Of a stretch of DNA of 64,000 bases, positions 48,426 to 56,857 are shown piece after piece (position 1 is the first letter of the stretch; each line of letters starts with the position of its first letter). The DNA lies in the NCBI RefSeq assembly GCF_000399685.1, contig NZ_KB976987.1:2557954-2621953 (forward strand), in the 5' to 3' direction. A program made the position numbers and the translations under genes. The notes beneath the pieces were generated by a model, which was given only the letters and a program-made list of their open reading frames with translations, ran no database searches and had not been told where the DNA came from. The stretch comes from Acinetobacter pittii ANC 4050 (GTDB lineage Bacteria > Pseudomonadota > Gammaproteobacteria > Pseudomonadales > Moraxellaceae).

Positions 48426-48573
48426 AGCAAAACCTATTAATCTCTTTTATTAGAGTTGCATAAGCTGACCAGAAAACGCAAGTTTCAACATAAAAATAAT
48501 GCCCGATAAGATGGCAAGGCTCAAAATATTGAGATTTCACAGCGCAAATTGCGATGAGCTGACTCAAATATCA

Positions 48574-48951
48574 TTAAGGATTCGAATGTCCATCAACAAG
48601 TGTCAGCCTTCCAAATTGGTCAATGTGAGCATCACCCCACTGTTTTAAAGCAAATAGAATTTTCTCAAGACTTTGTCCCAAATCAGTCAGGCAGTATTCC
48701 ACTTTAGGCGGTACCTGAGGATAGACTTCTCGATGAATAATGCCATCTTGTTCCAATTCACGTAGCTGATTTGTCAGCATTCTTTGAGTAATACTCGGAA
48801 CACGCTTTCGAATTTCATTAAACCTTAAGGTGCCTTCATTAAATAAATGCCAAAGAATGACACATTTCCATTTTCCATCAATCAAACTAATTGCAGCCTC
48901 AACGGCACATCCCGGAGAACAGTCAAAACTTGAATGTCTTGCTTTTGCCAT
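48574..48951 (-). CDS. HxlR family transcriptional regulator
   Basis: 125 residues, winged helix. Family signature: DCSPGCAVEAAISLIDGKWKCVILWHL at the N-terminus with conserved cysteines, FNEIRKRVPSITQRMLTNQLRELEQDGIIHREVYPQVPPKVEYCLTDLG in the DNA-binding core. Divergent from a zinc-type oxidoreductase, the usual partner of HxlR redox or aldehyde sensors. The 99-bp gap to the neighbour start holds repeated ACAGTAT/ACACTAT elements 15 bp apart (48955, 48970). Confidence 0.9.
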   Translation of the reverse strand: MAKARHSSFDCSPGCAVEAAISLIDGKWKCVILWHLFNEGTLRFNEIRKRVPSITQRMLTNQLRELEQDGIIHREVYPQVPPKVEYCLTDLGQSLEKILFALKQWGDAHIDQFGRLTLVDGHSNP

Positions 48952-49050
48952 TTTACAGTATCCTTTTTGACACTATGAGCGTTATTTGTCTGTAGTCACT
49001 CTTTTAAAGCTTACGTTATGATCAAACTCTCAACAAGAGGAATCATCATT

Positions 49051-50061
49051 ATGAAAGGTGTGGCATATCAAAAAGCGGGGCCTATTACATCATCAGAAGC
49101 ACTCGTGGATATTGAACTCGACACTCCCGTTGCAGAAGGCCATGATCTACTTGTTCGTGTCCAAGCTGTTTCAGTAAATCCGGTCGATACTAAAATCCGC
49201 AAGAATGTAAGCCCTGAGAATAATCAGTGGAAAACGCTTGGTTGGGATGCAGTAGGTATTGTTGAAGCGATTGGAGACAAAGTTACTCAATTTAAGATTG
49301 GCGATGTTGTTTGGTATGCAGGTGCTCTTAATCGCCAAGGCAGTAATAGTGAATTACAGCTTGTTGATGAACGCATTGTGGGTCATAAACCAAAAACTTT
49401 AGAAGCAACCAAGGCGGCAGCTCTCCCTTTAACTGCAATCACAGCGTGGGAGATGCTATTTGATCGCCTGCAAGTTCCAACAAATGCTCCAAAAAAAACA
49501 TCAATATTAGTCATTGGTGGAGCGGGTGGTGTAGGTTCAATCACTATTCAGCTTCTTAAACAATTAACTAACTTAACGATTATTGCAACAGCTTCACGGT
49601 CAGAAACTCAAGAATGGGTTAAGCAACTTGGAGCAGATTATGTATTAGATCATCGTCAGCCTTTAGCAGCCCAAATCAAGCAATTAGATTTAACGGCACC
49701 TTTATATGTATTCTCAACCACTCAAACAGATCAACATTTATCAGATATCGTAGAGTTGATTGCACCACAAGGCCGTTTCGGACTTATTGATGATCCAGAA
49801 CAGTTAGATATTAAACCGTTTAAATCGAAGTCCGTATCTGTGCATTGGGAATTTATGTTCACACGTTCAATGTACCACACCGAAGATATGGCAAAACAAA
49901 GTGAACTATTAAATGAGGTCAGCAAGCTAGTTGATGAAGGAAAAATTAAGACGACCGTGACGCAGGTTTTAAGCCCTATTAATGCTGAAAATTTAAAACG
50001 AGTTCATCAGCAAATTGAAAGTGGCACAACAAAAGGGAAAATTGTCTTACAGGGTTTTTAA
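49051..50061 (+). CDS. Zinc-type alcohol dehydrogenase-like / quinone oxidoreductase (MDR family)
   Basis: 336 residues from ATG 49051 (MKGVAYQ), with AGAGGAA 8 bases upstream; the earlier ATG at 49018 has no such site. GroES-like N-domain (VRVQAVSVNPVDTKIRKN, LGWDAVGIVEAIG), Rossmann domain with VIGGAGGVGSITIQLLKQ near residue 160. No structural zinc cysteines are seen, consistent with the NADPH:quinone-reductase-like branch. Divergent from the HxlR regulator, which probably controls it. Confidence 0.88.
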   Translation: MKGVAYQKAGPITSSEALVDIELDTPVAEGHDLLVRVQAVSVNPVDTKIRKNVSPENNQWKTLGWDAVGIVEAIGDKVTQFKIGDVVWYAGALNRQGSNSELQLVDERIVGHKPKTLEATKAAALPLTAITAWEMLFDRLQVPTNAPKKTSILVIGGAGGVGSITIQLLKQLTNLTIIATASRSETQEWVKQLGADYVLDHRQPLAAQIKQLDLTAPLYVFSTTQTDQHLSDIVELIAPQGRFGLIDDPEQLDIKPFKSKSVSVHWEFMFTRSMYHTEDMAKQSELLNEVSKLVDEGKIKTTVTQVLSPINAENLKRVHQQIESGTTKGKIVLQGF

Positions 50062-50085
50062 GCAAAATTAATAATATTCCCAAAT

Positions 50086-50116
50086 AAAAAGGCAAGTATC
50101 GAACTTGCCTTTTTAT
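50086..50116. terminator. Bidirectional terminator between the oxidoreductase and slyX
   Basis: AAAAAGGCAAGT/ACTTGCCTTTTT with a 5-nt loop. Confidence 0.92.
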
Positions 50117-50361
50117 TAATAGTGAGGAGGTTTATTCGTTAATGGATCAAAAGGTGCAATACCTTCTGATAAATCCGAAGATTCCACACGTTGATAAAGA
50201 AATTGCATTTGTTTTTTCAAATCAGCTATTTCCTGAGTCTGAATAGCGAGTTGTTGATTTAATTGTTCAACTAAATCATCCAAAAATGTAATTCGCACTT
50301 GCAAATCTTCAATGGGTGCGGAAAATGACGCTTGATCATCATGATATGGTGGTTTAGTCAT
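50116..50361 (-). CDS. slyX: SlyX family protein
   Basis: 81 residues, almost all one coiled coil (EDLQVRITFLDDLVEQLNQQ onward), then a proline-rich end FDPLTNKPPHY. The C-terminal PPHY is the family hallmark. Function unknown despite wide conservation. Divergent from uup. Confidence 0.9.
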   Translation of the reverse strand: MTKPPYHDDQASFSAPIEDLQVRITFLDDLVEQLNQQLAIQTQEIADLKKQMQFLYQRVESSDLSEGIAPFDPLTNKPPHY

Positions 50362-50393
50362 TTAAATCCTCATTTGAGATTCTGGAAAACATT

Positions 50394-52304
50394 ATGGCCT
50401 ATATTACCCTAAGGGATGTCCAACTTGCTTTTGGCGGACCTGCCCTGCTCGATGGCGCGAACTTTAATCTAGAACGTGGCGAACGAGTCTGTTTAATTGG
50501 TCGTAATGGTGAAGGTAAGTCTACTTTACTTAAACTGATCGAGGGAAGCCTATTACCAGATTCTGGTGAAGTTTCCATTCAAAATGGTTTAACAGTTTCA
50601 ATGTTAGCCCAAGACGTTCCAATGGATTCTGGCAAAGTTGCTGACATTGTGGCTGATGGTGCAGGAGAAGCTGCCGAAGTACTCAGAGCTTATCATGAAG
50701 CAACTGATGCTTGTATGCTTGGCGACATGGAAGCGTGTGACCGTATGGGGAACCTACAGCACAAGCTCGACCAACTAGACGGCTGGGCACTCGAAAACAA
50801 GGTCAATGCCCTATTAAGTAAAATGGGACTCGACCCAAATGCGGATTTGGCAGATCTTTCAGGTGGACGTAAACGCCGTGTTTTACTTGCCCGCGCTCTT
50901 TTGACACAACCGGACGTATTACTTCTAGACGAACCGACGAACCATCTAGATGTTGAAAGTATTGAATGGTTAGAAAAATTCCTACTCGATCAAAATAATT
51001 TAACGCTTCTATTTATTTCGCATGACCGCTCTTTTGTAGATAGCATTGCGACTCGTATTGTTGAACTTGATCGTGGTATTTTACGTGGCTATGAAGGTAA
51101 CTATTCACGTTACTTAGAGCTTAAAGCTCAGCAAATGGAAGCAGAAGAGAAACAAAATGCTTTATTTGATAAAAAATTAGCTGAAGAAGAAGCTTGGATT
51201 CGCCAAGGGATTAAAGCTCGCCGTACCCGTAATGAAGGTCGTGTGCGTGCCTTAAAAGCTTTACGTGAAGAATCGAAAGCCCGCCGTTCACAACAAGGCA
51301 AAGTGAGCATGGCGACTCAAGAAGCAAATCGCTCTGGTAAATTAGTATTTGATATTGAGCACTTAAGCGTATCTTATGATGATAAACCGCTTATTAAAGA
51401 TTTCTCTACACTAGTCATGCGTGGTGACCGTATTGGCCTAGTAGGTGATAACGGTGTCGGTAAAACCACCTTAATTAAAGCCATTTTAGGTGAAATCGAG
51501 CACGGTGGTTCTGTTAAGACAGGTACACAGTTAGAAGTTGCTTATTTTGATCAATTACGTAATGCCTTAGACCTTGAAAAAACAGTAATGGCAAACGTTT
51601 CAGAAGGTTCTGACTTTGTTGATGTAAATGGTAACCGCCGTCATATCTACAGCTATTTACAAGATTTCTTGTTCTCACCTGAACGCGCACGCACACCGGT
51701 AAAAGCTCTTTCTGGTGGTGAGCGTAACCGTATCTTGCTTGCTAAATTACTGCTTAAACCATCGAACCTGATTGTGATGGACGAACCAACCAATGACTTG
51801 GATATGGTGACTCTAGAGCTTCTTGAAGAGATGCTTTCTGAATATAAAGGCACTTTGTTGCTCATTTCGCATGACCGTGCATTTATGGACAACGTCGTAA
51901 CATCGACTTGGGTCTTTGATGGCAAAGGCAATATTGCAGAGTACATTGGTGGCTACCAAGACTATTTACAGCAACGTCCAGATGATAAAGTCGTAGACCA
52001 AAAGTCTGACGTTAAAAAAGCTCAGGCAAAAGCGGAAGCTGAAAAAGCCGCAGCTCAAAGTAACGTTAAAAAAGTCAAACTGAGTTATAAAGACCAACGT
52101 GAACTTGAGCAACTTCCTACCGAAATCGAAAAACTGGAAGTTGAACAAGCAGAGCTTTCTGACAAACTTGCAGATGGTTCATGGTTTGTCAGTAATGCCG
52201 ATGAAGCAACCAAAGCAAGTCAACGCCTTGCAGAAATTGAAGAGGTATTACTTGAAAAATTAGAACGTTGGGATGAACTTGAACAAATGAGCAAAGGAAA
52301 TTAA
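50394..52304 (+). CDS. uup: ABC-F family ATPase Uup
   Basis: Soluble tandem ABC ATPase acting on ribosomes or nucleic acids, without membrane domains. 636 residues. First cassette: Walker A GRNGEGKST (about 37), signature LSGGRKRRVLLARALL, Walker B VLLLDEPTNHLD. Second: GDNGVGKTT (about 350), LSGGERNRILLAKLLL, LIVMDEPTNDLD. An Arg/Lys-rich linker (about 265-310) and a C-terminal coiled coil (about 545-636) match Uup and not EttA. Confidence 0.94.
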   Translation: MAYITLRDVQLAFGGPALLDGANFNLERGERVCLIGRNGEGKSTLLKLIEGSLLPDSGEVSIQNGLTVSMLAQDVPMDSGKVADIVADGAGEAAEVLRAYHEATDACMLGDMEACDRMGNLQHKLDQLDGWALENKVNALLSKMGLDPNADLADLSGGRKRRVLLARALLTQPDVLLLDEPTNHLDVESIEWLEKFLLDQNNLTLLFISHDRSFVDSIATRIVELDRGILRGYEGNYSRYLELKAQQMEAEEKQNALFDKKLAEEEAWIRQGIKARRTRNEGRVRALKALREESKARRSQQGKVSMATQEANRSGKLVFDIEHLSVSYDDKPLIKDFSTLVMRGDRIGLVGDNGVGKTTLIKAILGEIEHGGSVKTGTQLEVAYFDQLRNALDLEKTVMANVSEGSDFVDVNGNRRHIYSYLQDFLFSPERARTPVKALSGGERNRILLAKLLLKPSNLIVMDEPTNDLDMVTLELLEEMLSEYKGTLLLISHDRAFMDNVVTSTWVFDGKGNIAEYIGGYQDYLQQRPDDKVVDQKSDVKKAQAKAEAEKAAAQSNVKKVKLSYKDQRELEQLPTEIEKLEVEQAELSDKLADGSWFVSNADEATKASQRLAEIEEVLLEKLERWDELEQMSKGN

Positions 52305-52333
52305 TTTGCTTTCTTTCCTACAATTTAAATAAC

Positions 52334-52367
52334 AAAAAAGCCTTCTGAAATTAAGGGGGCTTTTTTT
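52334..52367 (+). terminator. Terminator after uup
   Basis: AAAAAAGCC...GGCTTTTTTT imperfect stem with seven Ts. Confidence 0.8.
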
Positions 52368-52402
52368 GAAGGAAAAATGGCGGGATTTATTTCACTTGCT
52401 GA

Positions 52403-52474
52403 TGTCAGCGTTGGCTTATGGGAACAGTGCTAGCTGGACTTGCAGTTCGCATTCTTTTAGAAAATCGTCGATAA
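52403..52474 (+). pseudogene. Possible C-terminal remnant of a LysE/RhtB-type exporter
   Basis: An open frame with no upstream start encodes QRWLMGTVLAGLAVRILLE and a basic end before TAA at 52472. This pattern (RW..., glycine-rich helix, short basic tail) resembles the last helix of LysE/RhtB amino-acid exporters. An in-frame stop lies just upstream, so at most it is decayed gene debris. Confidence 0.3.
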
Positions 52475-52584
52475 CCGCGCTTTACTTCTTCATCTTAACC
52501 GCTCAATTCAACAGTGTATTACGACGATAAATTCAGTTCGTGATACACTTTTGCCAGTTTTAATTTTGAATTCTTTATATCGCT

Positions 52585-53520
52585 ATGAGCCAAAAGCAGA
52601 CTTATACGCCCGGTGAATTTCAATGGTCCTTTTTATTGCCTAAATATTGGGGTATTTGGATTGCCATTGTTTTTTTAATGCTTTTGGCTATTTTGCCGTG
52701 GGCAATTCAATGGCGTCTGGCTCATGGCTTAGCAAATCTTGCTTGGAAATATTTAAAATCTCGCCGAAAAACAACTATTCGTAATTTAGAAGTCTGCTTT
52801 CCCGAATGGTCAGCCGAAAAAGTACAGCAACAAGCTAAGCAAGTTTTTGTAGATATGATGCTTGGTATTTTTGAGACATTAAATGCATGGTATAAGCCTT
52901 ACTGGTTTAAAAACCGTGTCACCATTGAAGGTTTAGAACACATTACCAATGCTCAAGCTCAGGGCAAAGGCGTTTTATTATTGGGAACTCATAGTACGCT
53001 TCTTGATGCAGGGGGTTATGTGTGCGCTCAATATTTCGAGCCAGATGTCGTCTACCGACCTCAAAACAACCCATTGCTCGATATGCTGATATATCGTTGC
53101 CGTGGCACCATTTATAAAGCGCAAATCGATCATGATGATATGCGTGGTTTAATTTGTCATCTTAAAGATGGTGATGCAATTTGGTATAGCCCTGATCAAG
53201 ACTTCGGACTCAAGCAAGGCGTTATGGCACCATTTTTTGGTGTACCAGCAGCTACAGTGACTGCTCACCGACGTTTATTAAAAATCTCGAAGGCAGTCGC
53301 AGTTCCTTTATATTTTTATCGTCAAGGCAATGTACAAGACCCTAAATATCATATCTTGATTGAACCTGCGGTCGACAATATGCCAAGTGAAGATGAAGTT
53401 GAAGATGCAACACGTGTGAATAAGATTATTGAAAATCAGCTTCGCATCGCACCAACTCAATATATGTGGTTCCACCGTCGCTTTAAAACACGTCCTGAGG
53501 GATATGAAGAGATTTACTGA
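52585..53520 (+). CDS. LpxL/LpxM-type lipid A lauroyl/acyl acyltransferase
   Basis: Inner-membrane enzyme of lipid A (lipooligosaccharide) late acylation. 311 residues. One N-terminal membrane helix (WIAIVFLMLLAILPWAI, about 25-41), then the HX4D acyltransferase motif H136-D141 (GTHSTLLDAGG), VYRPQNNPLLDMLIYRCRG, SPDQDFGLKQGVMAPFFGVPAATVT and YMWFHRRFKTRP. Closer in pattern to LpxL than to LpxM, but the acyl chain and position cannot be assigned from sequence alone. Confidence 0.87.
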   Translation: MSQKQTYTPGEFQWSFLLPKYWGIWIAIVFLMLLAILPWAIQWRLAHGLANLAWKYLKSRRKTTIRNLEVCFPEWSAEKVQQQAKQVFVDMMLGIFETLNAWYKPYWFKNRVTIEGLEHITNAQAQGKGVLLLGTHSTLLDAGGYVCAQYFEPDVVYRPQNNPLLDMLIYRCRGTIYKAQIDHDDMRGLICHLKDGDAIWYSPDQDFGLKQGVMAPFFGVPAATVTAHRRLLKISKAVAVPLYFYRQGNVQDPKYHILIEPAVDNMPSEDEVEDATRVNKIIENQLRIAPTQYMWFHRRFKTRPEGYEEIY

Positions 53521-53578
53521 AACCTTCAATAATTACCGCACTATAGTTATAAACATCTAAATAAACTCCAGTATGTAC

Positions 53579-53681
53579 TATCGTGCGAAGGCGACATGGA
53601 TGTCGCCTGTTGGGCTACGACATCATGGATGTGTCGTTAGTCCAACAAATGGTTTTGTTACTTTTGCCAAAACAAAAGTAA
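53579..53681 (+). ncRNA. C4-like structured repeat RNA, copy 2
   Basis: Same three-stem layout as copy 1: GGCGACAT-GG-ATGTCGCC (53590-53607, perfect); GTTGGGCTA/TAGTCCAAC (53609-53617 with 53638-53646) enclosing CGACA/TGTCG; TTACTTTTG/CAAAAGTAA (53658-53681). Against copy 1, three pairs of the second stem change on both sides and one becomes G-T. A short GGAGT/ACTCC palindrome (53682-53693) follows. Between an lpxL-like gene and a glycosyltransferase. Confidence 0.65.
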
Positions 53682-53752
53682 GGAGTAAACTCCAAATATT
53701 AAATAAATGAACTGCAAGACTCCGCTTTGCTACAACCTAAAGGCAAAAAACA

Positions 53753-54853
53753 ATGAAAGTGATGCAACTTCTCCCAGAACTCAATAGCGGTGGCGTAGAA
53801 CGCGGCACACTAGAAATTGCACGTGCACTGGTTGCACAAGGCCATCAATCTTTGGTTGTTTCAAATGGCGGACGTCTAGTGTCCCAGCTCGAAGCTGAAG
53901 GTTCTACTCATTTAACGCTGCCTATCCATAAAAAATCATTGTCAAGCTTGTGGCAAATCCGTCCATTACGTCAGCTGATTGAACAGCATCAACCGGATAT
54001 TGTTCATGTGCGCTCTCGTGTACCAGCTTGGCTTACTCACTTCGCTTTGAGAAAAATACCAGCAAACAAACGCCCTCACCTCATTAGCACGGTACATGGC
54101 TTTTATTCAGTTAATCGTTATAGTACGATTATGACTCAAGCTGAAAAAGTCATTGCTGTTTCTGACAGTGTGGTTAAGTACATCACTGACCATTATAAAA
54201 ACTGCCCACCACAAGATATTGTGCGGATTTATCGAGGCATTGACCCTGCCGCTTTTCCGCATAATTACCAACCTTCAGCACAATGGTTTAATCAAGTTTT
54301 TAATGATTTCCCTGAGCTTGAAAATAAGTTTTTACTTTGCTTACCTGGTCGTATTACGCGTTTAAAAGGACATGAAAGTTTAATTGAACTGATGCAGCAA
54401 CTTCAGACGCAATATCCTCAGCTACATGCAGTTGTTGTCGGTGGGGCTGATGCCAAAAAGCAAGCTTACTTAAACGAACTGCAAAGCACCATTCAAAGCA
54501 AAGGACTTACTGATAAAATCACCTTTGTAGGCCATCGCTCTGATATTCGCGAATGGCTGGCTTTTAGCGATATTGTGCTCTCTCTATCCAATCAGGCAGA
54601 AACATTCGGTAGAACAGCATTAGAAGCGCTTTCAGTCGGTACGCCAGTGATTGGCTGGAACCGTGGAGGTGTTGCTGAGATTTTATCGAACGTCTATCCG
54701 CAAGGTCTTGTTGAAGCAGAAAATGAAAAAGCTTTAATAGAGACTGTAAAAAAACATATTGAACAACCGCAAGTCGTTGCTCCTGTCACGATGTTTAGCT
54801 TAAAAGATATGTGTGACCAAACACTAGAACTCTACCAACGCGTTTTAAAATAA
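53753..54853 (+). CDS. Glycosyltransferase family 4
   Basis: 366 residues, GT-B fold. Begins MKVMQLLPELNSGGVERGTLEIARAL, with the N-domain acceptor-side glycine motif. The C-domain holds LCLPGRITRLKGHESLIELM (about 190), AVVVGGADAKKQ, ITFVGHRSDIREWLAFSDIVLSLS and the EX7E nucleotide-sugar motif in ETFGRTALEALSVGTPVIGW. Adjacent to an LpxL-type gene, which suggests lipooligosaccharide core assembly. The sugar and linkage are unknown. Confidence 0.9.
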   Translation: MKVMQLLPELNSGGVERGTLEIARALVAQGHQSLVVSNGGRLVSQLEAEGSTHLTLPIHKKSLSSLWQIRPLRQLIEQHQPDIVHVRSRVPAWLTHFALRKIPANKRPHLISTVHGFYSVNRYSTIMTQAEKVIAVSDSVVKYITDHYKNCPPQDIVRIYRGIDPAAFPHNYQPSAQWFNQVFNDFPELENKFLLCLPGRITRLKGHESLIELMQQLQTQYPQLHAVVVGGADAKKQAYLNELQSTIQSKGLTDKITFVGHRSDIREWLAFSDIVLSLSNQAETFGRTALEALSVGTPVIGWNRGGVAEILSNVYPQGLVEAENEKALIETVKKHIEQPQVVAPVTMFSLKDMCDQTLELYQRVLK

Positions 54854-54860
54854 CCCAATA

Positions 54861-54889
54861 AAAAACCCGCGATCTTCGCGGGTTTTTTT
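54861..54889. terminator. Bidirectional terminator between the glycosyltransferase and gltP
   Basis: AAAAACCCGCGA/TCGCGGGTTTTT with flanking A and T runs. Confidence 0.93.
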
Positions 54890-54908
54890 CGACTAAAAAA
54901 CTTCTTTC

Positions 54909-56195
54909 TTATTTAAGAGATGCTTCATAAGCAGCAGCTTTTTCAGAGTCGTATTGCTTTTCCCATTTACTGATTACAAGTACAGCAAGTGCGTTACCGA
55001 CAACGTTCAGCGCAGTACGAGCCATATCCATAATACGGTCAACACCAGCAATAAATGCTAAGCCTTCAACAGGAATACCCACACTACCTAATGTCGCTAA
55101 TAACACAACAAATGATACACCAGGAACACCAGCAATACCTTTAGAAGTAATCATTAATGTTACAACCAAAATCACTTGTTGGCTGATTGACATTTCAATA
55201 CCGTAAAGCTGTGCAATAAAGATTGCTGCGATACTTTGGTACAGCGTAGAACCATCAAGGTTAAATGAATAACCTGTTGGAATTACAAAACTGGAAATTG
55301 CTTTTGGCGCACCGTAAGCTTCCATTTTTTGCATGATACGCGGTAAAACTGTTTCCGAGCTTGCAGTTGAATAAGCTAAAATCAATTCATCTTTCAAAAT
55401 CTTAAACAAGATAAAGATATTGATACCGAACATTTTTGCAGTTAAACCAAGCACCACTAAAGCAAAGAATAAAATCGCACCGTATACCAACACGACTAAT
55501 TTGCCTAAAGGGATAAGTGAAGCAAAACCGAAGTTTGCAACAGTTACAGCGATTAAACCAAACACCCCCACAGGCGCATACTTCATAATGATATGCGTTA
55601 CGCGGAACATCGTTTCTGAAACAGCATGAAACACGTTCAATAATGGGTCTTTTGTCGTTGCTGGTAAAGAAGATAAACCGATACCAAATAGCACAGCAAA
55701 GAAAATCACAGGTAACATTTCGCCATGTGCCATCGAACTAATAATGTTCGTTGGGATAAGCGATAATATTGTTTGAATAAGACCATGTGACTGAGACTGA
55801 ACTTCTTCAGTTGTATGCTTGTACTGAGAAATATCCGACTGTACCAACTGAGACATATCAATGCCTGAGCCCGGATGGAAGATATTTGCTGCAACCAATC
55901 CAACCAAAATAGCAATAGTCGTAATAATTTCAAAATAGAGAATGGTTTTAAAACCAAGTCGCCCTAAACTTTTCGTACTGCCAACACCTGCAATACCTAA
56001 AATTAAGGTAGAGAAAACGATTGGAATAACAATCATTTTAATCAGGCTAATAAAGATCTTACCCAATGGGTTAAGAACATTATTCACAATACTGTCTTTG
56101 ATTTCAGGCTGGTTATGTAAAACAGCCCCGACAACTATCCCTAGGATTAAAGCAATTAAAATTTGCCATGCAAGGCTAAATTTAAAATTCTTCAT
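54909..56195 (-). CDS. gltP: Glutamate/aspartate:proton symporter
   Basis: Inner-membrane dicarboxylate/amino acid:cation symporter (SLC1/DAACS family). 428 residues from ATG 56195 (MKNFKFSLAWQI), with AAGGA 7 bases upstream; the longer reading from 56213 lacks this. Hallmarks: LIKMIVIPIVFSTLILGIAGVG, the serine-rich ILAYSTASSETVLPRIM, PTGYSFNLDGSTLYQSIAAIFIAQ, TSKGIAGVPGVSFVVLLATLG and DRIMDMARTALNVVGNA. Very close to E. coli GltP in the stretches I can compare. Its mRNA likely has a ~180-nt structured leader with GGA loops. Confidence 0.92.
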   Translation of the reverse strand: MKNFKFSLAWQILIALILGIVVGAVLHNQPEIKDSIVNNVLNPLGKIFISLIKMIVIPIVFSTLILGIAGVGSTKSLGRLGFKTILYFEIITTIAILVGLVAANIFHPGSGIDMSQLVQSDISQYKHTTEEVQSQSHGLIQTILSLIPTNIISSMAHGEMLPVIFFAVLFGIGLSSLPATTKDPLLNVFHAVSETMFRVTHIIMKYAPVGVFGLIAVTVANFGFASLIPLGKLVVLVYGAILFFALVVLGLTAKMFGINIFILFKILKDELILAYSTASSETVLPRIMQKMEAYGAPKAISSFVIPTGYSFNLDGSTLYQSIAAIFIAQLYGIEMSISQQVILVVTLMITSKGIAGVPGVSFVVLLATLGSVGIPVEGLAFIAGVDRIMDMARTALNVVGNALAVLVISKWEKQYDSEKAAAYEASLK

Positions 56196-56376
56196 AAGAC
56201 AATCCTTATGCACCGCAAAGTATCAAATATGAGAGGGAGAAGACCACTAACTAAGAGTGAAACCTCAATATGTACAGTAATTTCCAAACAGAAATTTAAA
56301 TGCACAAACAAATCACAACTCGCCGATCCGGCGAGATAAACAACAATGCCTGTTGACGATCCAACATGTCAACGAT
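56196..56376 (-). promoter_or_regulatory. Structured 5' leader of gltP with GGA-containing hairpins
   Basis: On the minus strand, from an inferred start near 56376, the leader first forms GTTGAC-(loop with TTGGATC)-GTCAAC (56373-56352), which flanking TGCC/GGCA can extend. A CTCGCC-GGATC-GGCGAG hairpin (56335-56319) follows. Both loops show GGA, the core CsrA/RsmA recognition motif, and the Shine-Dalgarno region (AAGGATTG) has a third. CsrA control is an inference. Confidence 0.45.
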
Positions 56377-56382
56377 CGGCAC

Positions 56383-56410
56383 ATTCTATTGAGATTTATT
56401 AATTAAACAA
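56383..56410 (-). promoter_or_regulatory. Candidate gltP promoter
   Basis: On the minus strand TTGTTT (56410-56405) and TAGAAT (56388-56383) are 16 bp apart. The start falls at the base of the first leader hairpin. Confidence 0.5.
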
Positions 56411-56624
56411 CCCCAATTTATCCTTAAATAGATCAAAGCCTATATTTATTCGTCAATAATCTATAAAAACAGAAGCTTAATAAAAAAAAATTTTGTATCT
56501 TTTTTCATTAAAAATTGCACAAATTTATATCAAAAAATGTGAGTGTTTACCTAGTATGAGATAGCTTTAAAAATTAAGATGAGCTCAAAATTTTTTATTT
56601 TATTTACACAGAATTAAATAAGGT

Positions 56625-56669
56625 ATATAAAAATATCAACCCGAGTTCTGCGTCCTGCAAAACTCGGGT
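56625..56669 (-). terminator. Rho-independent terminator of the Rsm-like sRNA
   Basis: 13-bp stem at 56657-56669 with 56639-56651, five-base loop with AGGA on the minus strand, followed by TTGATATTTTTATATA. Confidence 0.82.
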
Positions 56670-56797
56670 AAATGAGGTTGTGCTTTCAGGTTAATAATTA
56701 TTTTTATCGTGTCCGTTCCAACATCTAATCCGTGATGCTATTCCATATCAGCTTCGTGTATCCTTACGTGGGACTATCCATTCCCGTTTCCATGTGC
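56625..56797 (-). ncRNA. Putative CsrA/RsmA-titrating sRNA (RsmX/Y/Z- or CsrB-like)
   Basis: On the minus strand nine GGA motifs lie within about 140 nt; six fit ANGGA. Several sit in hairpin loops: GGGA-ATGGATAG-TCCC (56785-56770), GTA-AGGA-TAC (56767-56758), GCTG-ATATGGAA-TAGC (56752-56737), CATC-ACGGATTA-GATG (56737-56722). The 3' end is a 13-bp terminator stem (ACCCGAGTT extended by TTGC) with loop AGGAC (56669-56639), then a T-rich tail. No ORF is present. A GacA-box-like palindrome lies about 70 nt upstream of the inferred start. A TATATT -10 candidate is at 56808-56803. This is the architecture of Gac-controlled Rsm sRNAs. Confidence 0.72.
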
Positions 56798-56857
56798 CGA
56801 TGAATATAGAATAAGGTTTTTATAACTATCTGCCTATTCGCCCTAGACTCAAATCTT

